Below are positions 26,043 through 34,326 of a stretch of DNA of 64,000 bases, one piece after another. Below the pieces are notes generated by a model, which saw only the letters and a list, made by a program, of their open reading frames with translations, did not search any database and had not been told where the DNA came from. The DNA comes from SHZI01 sp031409515. Its GTDB lineage: Bacteria; Pseudomonadota; Gammaproteobacteria; Steroidobacterales; GCA-2729495. The position numbers and the translations under genes are program-made. The stretch spans positions 82,767-146,766 of the forward strand of contig JANNXJ010000056.1 in NCBI GenBank assembly GCA_031409515.1. Direction: 5' to 3'. Position 1 is the stretch's first letter. Each line of letters begins with the position of its first letter.

Positions 26043-27017
26043 TCACGCCGGCCTCAGCAGGTGCACGGAGAACCGGTCAGCCCCGTCGCACCAGCTGTGG
26101 GTGAGCTGCCAGTGGGACCGGGCAGCCAGGTCACGAAATTCATCAATGGAATACTTGTAGGAGTTCTCCGTGTGGATCGTCTCCCCGGCCGCGAAGGCGA
26201 TGTCGCGCCCGGCCACCCGGACGGTCTGGTCCAGCACGCTGCGCAGGTGCATCTCCACCCGGCCACGCCGCTCGGCATACCCGGCCTCGTGCTCGAAGGC
26301 ATCAAGGTCGAAGCTTGCGTCCAGGTCCCGGTTGATCCGTGTCAGCAGGTTCAGGTTGAAGGCCGCTGTGGTGCCCGCGGCATCGTTGTAGGCGGCATCG
26401 AGAACAGCTTTTTCCTTCTTGAGATCCACGCCGATCAGCAACGCGCTTGCCCCGAGGCCGCGGCAGGTCGTTGCGAGGAACCGCGTCGCATCGGCCGGGT
26501 GGAAGTTGCCGATGGTCGAGCCGGGGAAGAAGAGCAGCCGGGGCTGTCCCGCTACCCGTTGCGGCAGCGAAAACGGCTGGGTGAAATCGGCGACGACGGG
26601 CCGGACGCGGAGGCCCGGAAACTCGCCTGCGAGTGCGGCGGCAGCGGACTGCAGATATTGCGCCGAAATATCCACCGGCACATAGCGGGCGGGGCGCTGC
26701 AGGGCCCGGAGCAGGATGCGCGTCTTCAGGCTTGCGCCGCTGCCGAGCTCCACCAGTTCGGCGTCCGGGCCGATGAGCGCCGCGATCTCGCGACCACGCC
26801 GCTCGAGGATTCCGGTTTCCACGCGGGTCGGGTAGTACTCCGGCTGCCGGCAAATCTCGTCGAAGAGTGCCGAACCCCGCTCGTCGTAAAAATACTTGCA
26901 CTCCAGTGACTTCCGCGGGTTCGTGAGGCCCCGGAGTACGGACTGCTCGAACTCGGCCAGCGGGGCTTCCGCTGCCGGGTCGTCCTGCCACTGGTCTGCC
27001 GGGGTCTGGTTCGCCAT
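26043..27017 (-). CDS. egtD: L-histidine N-alpha-methyltransferase (ergothioneine synthesis)
   Basis: SAM-dependent methyltransferase that trimethylates histidine to hercynine, the first step of ergothioneine synthesis; 324 residues. Motifs: KYFYDERGSALFDEIC and EYYPTRVE near the N-terminus, SAM-binding ELGSGASLKTRILL, FFPGSTIGNF and the C-terminal IHTENSYKYS, all standard for EgtD. Its ATG overlaps the egtB stop (TGATG), so it is the second gene of the egtB-egtD operon. Confidence 0.95.
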   Translation of the reverse strand: MANQTPADQWQDDPAAEAPLAEFEQSVLRGLTNPRKSLECKYFYDERGSALFDEICRQPEYYPTRVETGILERRGREIAALIGPDAELVELGSGASLKTRILLRALQRPARYVPVDISAQYLQSAAAALAGEFPGLRVRPVVADFTQPFSLPQRVAGQPRLLFFPGSTIGNFHPADATRFLATTCRGLGASALLIGVDLKKEKAVLDAAYNDAAGTTAAFNLNLLTRINRDLDASFDLDAFEHEAGYAERRGRVEMHLRSVLDQTVRVAGRDIAFAAGETIHTENSYKYSIDEFRDLAARSHWQLTHSWCDGADRFSVHLLRPA

Positions 27018-28306
27018 CAGGAATCCTCGGCGAGTCTCAGTCCGCTGAACTGCCAGCGCTTCTCGGGTTGAAAGAAATTGCGGTAGGTGGCGCGCACATG
27101 GCTGGCCGGCGTCACGCAGGAGCCGCCCCGCAGGACGCGCTGCCCGTGCATGAACTTGCCGTTGTACTCGCCGAGGCCGCCGGCCAGCGGCTGGAAGCGC
27201 GGATAGGGGGCGAAATCGCTGGCAGTCCACTCCCACACATCGCCGAACAGGGCCGCGAAGTCTGCGCCTGCCGTCACCGGCGGAGCGGGCTGCAGCCGGC
27301 CGCTGTCGGCGAAATTGCCGGCCACGGGCGTTCCCGCCGCCGCGCGCTCCCACTCGAACTCCGTGGGCAGCCGCTTGCCTGCCCAGCGCGCGAAGGCCTC
27401 GGCCTCGAACCAGGACACGTGGCACACCGGCGCCATGGGGTCCACGGGCTCGCGACCCCGCAGGGTCATCGTCTGCCACTCGTGGTCGCCGCTACGCCAG
27501 TACAGCGGGGCCGTCCAGCCCTCCTCCTGCACCCGGTCCCACCCATCGGCGAGCCACAGGGACGGCGTGCTGTAGCCGCCGTCCTGAATGAAGGCCAGCC
27601 ACTCGCCATTGAGCACCGGTCGGGAGGCCAGGGAGAAAGGTTGCAGCAATACCTGATGGCAAGGCCGCTCGCAGTCGAAGGCGAAGCCGTCGCTGCCTGC
27701 ACCCACCGCGCCGATACCGCCGGGCACGCTGATCCACGCCATGGCCGCCGGGGAGGCGCTCGGCCCGTCGGGATTCAGCGGCCCGGGCCGATAGGCCGGC
27801 AGCAACGGGGTCTGGGCAAACAGGTGCAGGAGGTCGGTGAGGAGCAGCTCCTGGTGCTGTTGTTCGTGGTGGATGCCCAGCTCGATCCGCTCCAGCGCTG
27901 CCGGATCCGGCGTGCCTTCCAGCAAACGGCGCATCGCGTCGTCCACCCGGTCGCGATAGTCCAGGACCCGCTGCAGTGCCGGCCGCGTGAGCATCCCCCG
28001 CCGGGCGCGTGGCTGCCGGTCGCCGACGGCGTCGTAGTAGGAGTTGAACAGGTAGCCGAAGTGCTCATCGAAGAGCCGATAGCCCGGAGCGAACGGCACC
28101 AGCACGAAGGTCTCGAAGAACCAGCTGGTGTGCGCGAGGTGCCACTTGGCCGGGCTGGCGTCGTCCATGGACTGGACCGTGGCGTCCGCATCGGACAATC
28201 CGTCCGCGAGGGAGCGGCTCGTGGCGCGAACGTTGTTGTAAGCCTCTGCGGGTCGAAGCTGGGTCCCGCCGAGAGCCGCACGTTGGGGCTGCAGTACTGT
28301 GCCCAC
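27017..28306 (-). CDS. egtB: ergothioneine biosynthesis sulfoxide synthase EgtB
   Basis: Non-heme iron enzyme joining hercynine to a thiol donor (gamma-glutamylcysteine or cysteine), 429 residues from the chosen GTG. The DinB-like half holds KWHLAHTSWFFE and the iron triad pattern HEQQHQE; the C-terminal FGE-sulfatase-like half has VCHVSWFEAEAFARWAG, LPTEFEWE, VWEWT and VLRGGSC. I chose GTG at 28306 because GGAGGT lies nine bases upstream; the open frame extends to 28453 without homology. egtA, egtC and egtE are not in view, as in many two-gene proteobacterial loci. Confidence 0.93.
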   Translation of the reverse strand: MGTVLQPQRAALGGTQLRPAEAYNNVRATSRSLADGLSDADATVQSMDDASPAKWHLAHTSWFFETFVLVPFAPGYRLFDEHFGYLFNSYYDAVGDRQPRARRGMLTRPALQRVLDYRDRVDDAMRRLLEGTPDPAALERIELGIHHEQQHQELLLTDLLHLFAQTPLLPAYRPGPLNPDGPSASPAAMAWISVPGGIGAVGAGSDGFAFDCERPCHQVLLQPFSLASRPVLNGEWLAFIQDGGYSTPSLWLADGWDRVQEEGWTAPLYWRSGDHEWQTMTLRGREPVDPMAPVCHVSWFEAEAFARWAGKRLPTEFEWERAAAGTPVAGNFADSGRLQPAPPVTAGADFAALFGDVWEWTASDFAPYPRFQPLAGGLGEYNGKFMHGQRVLRGGSCVTPASHVRATYRNFFQPEKRWQFSGLRLAEDS

Positions 28307-28730
28307 CTGACGCGGACCTCCGATGCTTGTTTTCCCCACCCTAACAGCATCAGCGGCGTGCTCCAAACCGGCCGCTGCCGGGCGCTGGGCACGCCAGCGC
28401 CACTTCGAGCAGGTGCGGCGCCTGGTGGCAGAGGTTGCCGAAGCGGAGACCACGTTGAGCCAGGGCGAGCAACGGCTGCAGGGGTCGCTGCGGGTGGCAG
28501 CCTACATGGTGGACCTCACGGACGTCCAGAACCGGGGGCGGGGCCTCAGCCATCATCGGGGGAGGGAATAGGCATTTCGAACACCCCCTAAGCTGAGTCT
28601 GCCAGCCCCGGATGCCGATCGCCTCGGCCCCCGGGCTGGCCGTCCGCCCGCTGCGCCGACCCACGAGGCTGGAGAGAAATCCCGCGTACTCCGGCGTACA
28701 CCAGAATAGCGGCAAGCCGAATCTCCCGAG
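28307..28730. other. 424-bp stretch without a convincing gene
   Basis: Between the egtB start and the end of the NmrA-like gene. Short frames exist on both strands (82 codons plus, 121 codons minus), but neither gives recognisable protein, and both are proline/arginine-rich GC-driven frames. It should contain the egtB promoter; I see no obvious hairpin or operator. Confidence 0.5.
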
Positions 28731-29942
28731 TTAACCGGCGGCCGTGACGCTACTCCCCGGCTTGCCGGCCTTCGCCGGCTTCAGATCGTTGATTCCCCAG
28801 AACTCGAGTTCCCCCTCGAAGGACCAGCGCGGATGAATCCGCTCCAGGTCGGCGAGATCTGCATTGCTGGCGAAGTCGTAGCCGTTGCCGGCATCGTTGT
28901 ACCACTGGGCATAACGCAGGGGATAAACGACCTCGTCGGTGACCAGACTCAGCGTCTTCATCAGCCACATGGGAAAGGGCTTGTACTTGAACCGCGTACC
29001 GTGGCGGTTGCCTTTCTCGGCAATGGCCACCAGCTCGTGACCCGTCTGGGCGCAGGAGGCAATGGAGAAGTTCTCGTTGGAGAAGACTTCCGGGTACTCG
29101 AAGACCGTGCCGACCCACTTGCCCACGTCCCGCACGTCGATCCAGTTCACGAGAAATTCCGGCGGGTTGATCCCTGGAATGTTGTTCTCCCGGATCATCG
29201 TCTTCGAGAGCGCGGAATCGCCCCGGATATGGACCTGGGCGGTGTAGTCCACCCGGTGCATGGCGTAGTAGTAGGCCGGGCGGTGGATACAGGTGACGTT
29301 CACGCCCTCGGCCCGCAGGAAGTCCGAAATTCGCAGCTTCTGCCGGATCCACCAGGGCGTCTCGGGCACGCCGCCAACGAAGTCACTGACCTTGTCCGTC
29401 GGGAAGATCAGCGTGATGACGTGCTTGACGGACGGATTGGCCCTGAGTGCGCCCAGGGACGCGACGGCCTGGCGCATGACGGCGGCACAGCCGCCCACCG
29501 GGTCTCTGCCGTGATTGGTGATCTTGCCGGCCTTGCTGGTGTTGGCCGTGAGGTAGAGCACCACACCGGCGCAGTCCCTGAAAGCCTTGGTCAGGGTCTC
29601 CTCGGAATTCATGTCCACGCCGGACTGCAGGGTGAGCAACCCGGGGGCCTCCGCCTCGGTCTTCAGCAAAAGGGCTTCCAGCCGGGCCGCCGCCTGGGTG
29701 CCTGCGGTTCTGTAGAGAGCCCGCACCCGGAACTGCCGGGTCTTGGTCAGTTCCTCGACGATCGCGTAGCACTCCCAGCCGGTGGCACAGGTGACGGCGA
29801 GCAGCGGCAGTTCACCGGTTGAGCGGGCCGGGGACGGACTGCGCTCCCGCTCCGCCCGGATCTTCAGTACGGCCTCAACGAGCCGCTTGTTCTTCGCCTT
29901 GATGGCCTGCTGGCCCATCCGGACCGCGGTGTCTCTATCCAT
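28731..29942 (-). CDS. NmrA-like NAD(P)-binding protein
   Basis: 403-residue Rossmann protein of the atypical short-chain dehydrogenase/NmrA type. After a charged N-terminal helix (~45 residues) comes a degenerate dinucleotide loop LAVTCATGWECYAIVEEL, then VLYLTANTSKAG and VNVTCIHRPAYYYAM. The canonical Tyr-x3-Lys pair is not obvious, so it could be an NADPH sensor or an isomerase-like enzyme. The substrate is unknown. It is followed by 35 bp and then murI on the same strand. Confidence 0.78.
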   Translation of the reverse strand: MDRDTAVRMGQQAIKAKNKRLVEAVLKIRAERERSPSPARSTGELPLLAVTCATGWECYAIVEELTKTRQFRVRALYRTAGTQAAARLEALLLKTEAEAPGLLTLQSGVDMNSEETLTKAFRDCAGVVLYLTANTSKAGKITNHGRDPVGGCAAVMRQAVASLGALRANPSVKHVITLIFPTDKVSDFVGGVPETPWWIRQKLRISDFLRAEGVNVTCIHRPAYYYAMHRVDYTAQVHIRGDSALSKTMIRENNIPGINPPEFLVNWIDVRDVGKWVGTVFEYPEVFSNENFSIASCAQTGHELVAIAEKGNRHGTRFKYKPFPMWLMKTLSLVTDEVVYPLRYAQWYNDAGNGYDFASNADLADLERIHPRWSFEGELEFWGINDLKPAKAGKPGSSVTAAG

Positions 29943-29977
29943 TGCTCTGCCAGCCTGTGCGATGAGTGCGGACGAAA

Positions 29978-30814
29978 TTATAGGTGAGTCTGCGGGGACG
30001 TGGTCAGCTCAGTACCCTGCCAGCCCATCTCTGCCACAGCGCTGTCGACGCCAACGAGGGTGTGCAGCAGCCCCGCGAACCCGGCCCCGGATCCCGTGGT
30101 GTAGAAGCGGTGCTGGCCCGCCCCCTCGCTCCCGGACCAAAGCCCCCGCTCCTCGAGGGTTTGCCGGAGGTGCCGGGCAATGGCTGGCGCCGGATCGATC
30201 ACCTGGACCCCCGGGCCGGCAATCTGCCGGATGAGCTCAATCAGGAAGGGGTAGTGACTGCAGGCCAGGACCACCGTGTCGGCGCCTGCAGCCAGCATGG
30301 GGCCCAGGTAGCGCCGGAGCAGGGCCTCCGTGGCTGGCGTGTCCAGCTCGCCCCGCTCGACCTGTTCGGCGAGCCCGTCGCAGACCTGACTGACGAGTGT
30401 GACGGCACTGGCGTGGCGACCCGCGGTGGCCCGGAACAGCTTGCCCTGAAAGGTTGCCGGGGTTGCCATGATGCCGATCACACCGGATCTGGTAGCGCCC
30501 GCCGCAGGTTTCACCGCCGGCTCCATGCCGATGGACGGCAGCTGTGGAAAGGTCTCACGCAGATGCTTGAGTGCGGCGGCTGAGGCGGTGTTGCAGGCCA
30601 CGACGATGGCCTTGCAGTCCTGGGCAAGGAGAAAGCGGGTGATGGCCACGCAGTACTGGCGCAGTTCGTCTTCCCCGCGGGGTCCGTAGGGCATGTGCAC
30701 CTGATCCGCGAAGTAGACCGTGTCGTCGTGGGGCAGTTCGCGGACGACCTCCCGCCAGACGGACAAACCGCCGGCGCCGGAGTCAAAGATGCCGATGGGG
30801 CCGGTGTGCTGCAT
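29978..30814 (-). CDS. murI: glutamate racemase
   Basis: Cofactor-independent racemase that makes D-glutamate for peptidoglycan, 278 residues. The two catalytic cysteines are in VVACNTASAAAL and VLACSHYPFL; the N-terminal IGIFDSGAGGLSV and MPYGPRGEDEL motifs are standard. It starts ten bases after the bioA stop and may be cotranscribed with the biotin genes. Confidence 0.95.
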   Translation of the reverse strand: MQHTGPIGIFDSGAGGLSVWREVVRELPHDDTVYFADQVHMPYGPRGEDELRQYCVAITRFLLAQDCKAIVVACNTASAAALKHLRETFPQLPSIGMEPAVKPAAGATRSGVIGIMATPATFQGKLFRATAGRHASAVTLVSQVCDGLAEQVERGELDTPATEALLRRYLGPMLAAGADTVVLACSHYPFLIELIRQIAGPGVQVIDPAPAIARHLRQTLEERGLWSGSEGAGQHRFYTTGSGAGFAGLLHTLVGVDSAVAEMGWQGTELTTSPQTHL

Positions 30815-30824
30815 GGGCTCTGCC

Positions 30825-32090
30825 TTATCCGGTCGCGGCTAAAGCCGCTCCTACGGCGGTGGTCAGTGCCGTCAGATCAGCCGGCTCGATGATGTAGGGC
30901 GGCATCAGGTAAATCAGGCGACCGAAGGGGCGGATCCAGACGCCCTGCTCCACAAAGAGCGCCTGGAGGACCGCCATATTCACGGGCTCCCGCATCTCCA
31001 CCACGCCAATCGCGCCCAGCACCCGGACATCGGCCACCGCCGGATGCCCCACGTAAACACCGAGCTCCCGCTGGAGCTGCGCTTCGATGGCCGCGATACG
31101 CTGCTGCCAGGGACTGGCCAGAAGCAACTCGATGCTCTTCCCCGCCACCGCCGTCGCCAGCGGGTTCGCCATGAAGGTTGGCCCGTGCATCAGCACGCCG
31201 CCCTGGGCGGAGATCCCGGCCGCCACTTCGGTGGTGGCCAGCGTCGCGGCCAGGCTCAGGTAGCCCCCGGTCAGGGCCTTGCCGAGGCACAGGATGTCTG
31301 GGGCAATGCCCGCGTGCTCACAGGCGAAAAGCCTGCCCGTACGGCCGAAGCCCGTAGCAATCTCGTCTGCAATGAGCAACACGCTGTGCCGCTGGCAGAG
31401 CTCCGCAACACCCCGCAAATAGTCTGCTGAGTAGAACCACATCCCGCCGGCGCCCTGCACGATGGGTTCGAGGATGACGGCGGCCAGCTCGTCCCTGTGG
31501 GCTGTGATCAGCCGCTCGAATTCATCCAGATCGCCCGACACGAGCGGCCTTCCGAATCGCGACTCGGGGCGAGGCGCGAACAGGTGTGTCGGCAGCACGC
31601 CGCGAAACAGCTGATGCATGCCATTGACCGGGTCGCAAACGGCCATCGCCCCGAAGGTATCACCGTGGTACCCGCCACGAATCGTCAGGAGCCTCGTCTT
31701 CGCCAAGTTTCTTCGCCCCTGCCAGTACTGCAGTGCCATCTTGATCGCCACCTCGACGGCGACGGAGCCCGAGTCACTGAAGAAGACGTGCTGCAGCGGC
31801 TCCGGGGTGAGCGCGACGAGCTGCCGGCCCAGCGCGATGGCCGGTTCGTGGGTCAGCCCGCCAAACATCACGTGGGCCGTGCGCTTTAGCTGGTCCTCGA
31901 TGGCCGCATTTAGTGCCGGGTGGTTATAGCCGTGAATGACGCACCACCAGGACGCCATGCCGTCGATCAGTTCCCGGCCGTCCGCAAGCCGGATCCGCAC
32001 ACCGCTGGCGGAGGCCACCTCGTAGGCCGGCAGCGGCGCGGTCATGGAGGTGTAGGGGTGCCAGAGGTGGTGGCGATCGAACTCGTTCAT
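30825..32090 (-). CDS. bioA: adenosylmethionine-8-amino-7-oxononanoate aminotransferase
   Basis: PLP enzyme converting KAPA to DAPA in biotin synthesis, 421 residues. Hallmarks: HLWHPYTSM at the start, MASWWCVIHGYNHP, SDSGSVAVEVAIKMA, IRGGYHGDTFGAM, DEIATGFGRTG and the PLP lysine in CLGKALTGG. ATG at 32090 overlaps the TSUP stop by four bases (ATGA). The last residues are encoded by a REP-like element, so the C-terminus was probably remodelled by its insertion. Confidence 0.95.
   Translation of the reverse strand: MNEFDRHHLWHPYTSMTAPLPAYEVASASGVRIRLADGRELIDGMASWWCVIHGYNHPALNAAIEDQLKRTAHVMFGGLTHEPAIALGRQLVALTPEPLQHVFFSDSGSVAVEVAIKMALQYWQGRRNLAKTRLLTIRGGYHGDTFGAMAVCDPVNGMHQLFRGVLPTHLFAPRPESRFGRPLVSGDLDEFERLITAHRDELAAVILEPIVQGAGGMWFYSADYLRGVAELCQRHSVLLIADEIATGFGRTGRLFACEHAGIAPDILCLGKALTGGYLSLAATLATTEVAAGISAQGGVLMHGPTFMANPLATAVAGKSIELLLASPWQQRIAAIEAQLQRELGVYVGHPAVADVRVLGAIGVVEMREPVNMAVLQALFVEQGVWIRPFGRLIYLMPPYIIEPADLTALTTAVGAALAATG
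30831..30854. repeat. REP-like element inside the bioA 3' end
   Basis: GGTCGCGGCTAAAGCCGCTCCTAC, the reverse complement of the standard unit. Here it is translated: it encodes the VGAALAAT stretch just before the bioA stop codon rather than supplying the stop. Confidence 0.85.
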
Positions 32091-32863
32091 GACGGGAAGT
32101 ATGCCTGCCAGGCGGTCCGGGCGATCAGCACCAGCACCACCCCGATAAAGATCCGGCGCACAAATCCGCTGCCGTGCTTGACGGCAAGGCCAGTGCCCAG
32201 CACCGCGCCGCTCACATTGGCCACCGCCATCAGCAGGGCCACCAGCCAGAGCAACTCCAGCTGGCTGCCAAACCACAGGAGTGCCCCGGCGTTGGTCGCC
32301 ACGTTCAGCACCCGGGCACTGGCTGCCGAGTGCAGGAAGTCGAAGCCGTAGAGGCGGATCAGCAGGAACATGAAGAAGCTGCCCGTCCCGGGCCCGAAGA
32401 AGCCGTCATAGAACCCCACGGCGCCGAGCAGCGCGGCGGCCAGCAGGGTCCGGCGCCTGGTGATGGCCAGCGGCGCGTGGGCAGCGCCCAGATCCTTGCG
32501 CCACACCACGTAGATGAGCACGACGGCGAGCAGGACGGGGACCAGGGGCCGGAAGATCTGCGGGGGCACCGCCGTGGCTATCCGCGCGCCAGCCAGAGCA
32601 CCGAGAAAGACCACCGGTACCAGCGGCAACAGCAGCCGCCAGGGAATCCGCACGCCCCGGGCAAAGCGCAGGACGGCGCTGCCGGTGCCAAAGATGCTGG
32701 CGAACTTGTTGGTGCCGAGCAGGATCGCCGGTGGGGTGGCCGGGTAGGCGGTGAGCAGCGCCGGGAGCTGAATCAAACCACCGCCGCCCACCATTGCGTC
32801 CACGAGGCCGGCACCGAAGGCGGCGAGGACGATCAGCAGGAGATCCGGACTGAGAGCCTCCAC
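32087..32863 (-). CDS. TSUP (TauE/SafE) family membrane transporter
   Basis: About 258-residue polytopic membrane protein of the TSUP family, which moves sulfite, sulfonates or other anions. The duplicated family signatures are visible: GLVDAMVGGGGLIQLPALL near the start and VGFYDGFFGPGTGSFFMF in the middle, plus LGTNKFASIFGTGSA. The GTG at 32863 is preferred because the frame further up (to 32932) overlaps the toxin gene and lacks family sequence. Its position within the biotin locus hints at a link to sulfur or pimelate-type metabolites, but that is speculation. Confidence 0.85.
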   Translation of the reverse strand: MEALSPDLLLIVLAAFGAGLVDAMVGGGGLIQLPALLTAYPATPPAILLGTNKFASIFGTGSAVLRFARGVRIPWRLLLPLVPVVFLGALAGARIATAVPPQIFRPLVPVLLAVVLIYVVWRKDLGAAHAPLAITRRRTLLAAALLGAVGFYDGFFGPGTGSFFMFLLIRLYGFDFLHSAASARVLNVATNAGALLWFGSQLELLWLVALLMAVANVSGAVLGTGLAVKHGSGFVRRIFIGVVLVLIARTAWQAYFPS

Positions 32864-32868
32864 CCCGG

Positions 32869-33264
32869 TTACGCTTGCTGGCCGCCTGGTAGCCTTGCCG
32901 CGTGCCTGTCGAAAGTGACAGTCGCTGCGCAACCAGCACGCCGGTTACGGGCGAAAATCAGGCAATCGGCAAATCCGCAATGGCTTTTCTTCCAGTCGTG
33001 CAGGGCCTCCTCGATTGCCGGTTCGTCCTCGAACGTCAATTCCCGACTCTCCAGCAGGTCGATCAGGAGCCCCTGGACGGCCGCCTTGTCCAGGCCATAG
33101 CGGCTACGGAGCACCCACTCTGTTTCGATGAGAACGAGCAGTGAAACAAACACGACCTGCTCGCGGCCCAGTGCCTTCTGCACCACTTCCAACGCGCGTT
33201 TCGACTGAATCCTGTCATCGAGGATCAGAAGACGAACCAGAACATTGGTATCGATCCCTAGCAA
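32869..33264 (-). CDS. PIN-domain toxin, VapC type (second module)
   Basis: 131-residue PIN nuclease. Acidic active-site residues: Asp in MLGIDTNVLVRLL, Glu in LIETEWVL, Asp in GFADCLIFA and Asp in VTFDRHAAR. It begins nine bases after the AbrB-type antitoxin gene and ends just before the TSUP gene. Together the module interrupts the biotin locus. Confidence 0.9.
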   Translation of the reverse strand: MLGIDTNVLVRLLILDDRIQSKRALEVVQKALGREQVVFVSLLVLIETEWVLRSRYGLDKAAVQGLLIDLLESRELTFEDEPAIEEALHDWKKSHCGFADCLIFARNRRAGCAATVTFDRHAARLPGGQQA

Positions 33265-33273
33265 GCTGGCAGC

Positions 33274-33483
33274 CTAGCGATTCATCTGCCTGATCGTGAC
33301 CCGCCGGCGAGTCACCGGTTTGATACCGATATCCCGAATGCTCTTGGTCTTGGGGCGCACGATGATGGTCCCGTCTGGCAGGACAGCAAAGTGAATCCGA
33401 TCGCCGACACGCAAGCCGGCCGCATCACGCACGCTCTTCGGAATGGTTGTTTGCCCCTTGCTGGTTAGGGTGGCGAATGACAT
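33274..33483 (-). CDS. AbrB/MazE-type antitoxin
   Basis: 69-residue swapped-hairpin antitoxin: ATLTSKGQTTIPKSVRDAAGL and GDRIHFAVLPDGTIIVRP are the textbook AbrB-type sequence, followed by a basic tail. ATG at 33483 is chosen over the in-frame ATG at 33513 because GGAAAGG lies nine bases upstream and the longer start would cover the operator-like repeat. Confidence 0.9.
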   Translation of the reverse strand: MSFATLTSKGQTTIPKSVRDAAGLRVGDRIHFAVLPDGTIIVRPKTKSIRDIGIKPVTRRRVTIRQMNR

Positions 33484-33496
33484 TGGCTGACACCTT

Positions 33497-33523
33497 TCCT
33501 TACAAAAAACCAAATAGTAAGGA
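33497..33523 (-). promoter_or_regulatory. operator of the second toxin-antitoxin module
   Basis: Perfect 7-bp inverted repeat TCCTTAC (33497-33503) / GTAAGGA (33517-33523) with a 13-bp AT-rich spacer, directly upstream of the antitoxin start; the ribosome-binding purines overlap one arm. It has the same architecture as the operator at 5265-5293 but a different sequence. Confidence 0.6.
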
Positions 33524-33633
33524 GAATCTTAGCCCGGTTCCGGGGCTGTCAGCCAGTTCCGTGCCTCATTCTTGACGCGAGCTGCCCATCAAACCAGCGG
33601 AAAATCTGGCCGCAATACGCGGAAACGAGAGGA

Positions 33634-34326
33634 CTATCGCCCGAAGAGCGGGGTCCCATCGAGCCAGGTGGTCAACTGTTCCGGAGTGGCTGACGGGCCG
33701 AGATACGGGACAGTCCCAAGCCGGAGCGCGGGCAGCCGCTGTTCCAGCGTACGCAGGTTCTCGTCGAAGGCGTCCATCAGGGGGCCGGTGGTGTTGGCCA
33801 CCCACCCGGCAAGGGTGAGCCCGGCAGCCTCGATGGCGGCGGCGGTCAGTAGCGCGTGATTGAGGCAACCGAGGCGCATGGCGACCACCAGGATCACCGG
33901 ATAGGCCAGGGCCGTTGCCACGTCGGCCAGCGACTCCGCATCATTCAGAGGAACGAGCCAGCCGCCCGCGCCCTCCACCAGGACCACGTCATGGCCGGCG
34001 GCGTCGACGTGGCGGACGTGGGCCGCCAGCGTTGCCGCGCTCGGCCTGAGCCCGGCCCGGGCGGCAGCAATGTGGGGAGCGATGGCGGGCTCCAGGGCAA
34101 GCGGGTTGATGTCAGCGTAGTCCAGCGGGACGGAAGATAGTTGCTGGAGCAGCAGTGCGTCGTCGTTGACCAGTCGCCCGTCCACGCTGGCACAGCCAGC
34201 CGATACCGGCTTGAGGCCCACCGCCTTAAGGCCGTAAGCCCGGGCATTCAGCAGCAAGGCACCCGTAACCAGGGTCTTGCCCACGTTGGTGTCCGTACCG
34301 GTGATGAAGAAGCGCTTTGGCCTCAT
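33634..34326 (-). CDS. bioD: dethiobiotin synthetase
   Basis: ATP-dependent carboxylase that closes the ureido ring of dethiobiotin; 230 residues. P-loop ITGTDTNVGKT at 8-18, KPVSAGC with the catalytic-type Lys, and VLVEGAGGWLVPL are clear. ATG at 34326 overlaps the bioF stop by four bases. Confidence 0.95.
   Translation of the reverse strand: MRPKRFFITGTDTNVGKTLVTGALLLNARAYGLKAVGLKPVSAGCASVDGRLVNDDALLLQQLSSVPLDYADINPLALEPAIAPHIAAARAGLRPSAATLAAHVRHVDAAGHDVVLVEGAGGWLVPLNDAESLADVATALAYPVILVVAMRLGCLNHALLTAAAIEAAGLTLAGWVANTTGPLMDAFDENLRTLEQRLPALRLGTVPYLGPSATPEQLTTWLDGTPLFGR

Noticed and set aside
28323..28571. 82-codon plus-strand frame in the gap upstream of egtB
   Set aside because: No family resemblance, and no obvious ribosome site or operon context; left as intergenic.
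27068..28591. 507-codon open frame antisense to egtB
   Set aside because: A GC-driven shadow; egtB on the other strand has the iron triad and FGE motifs.
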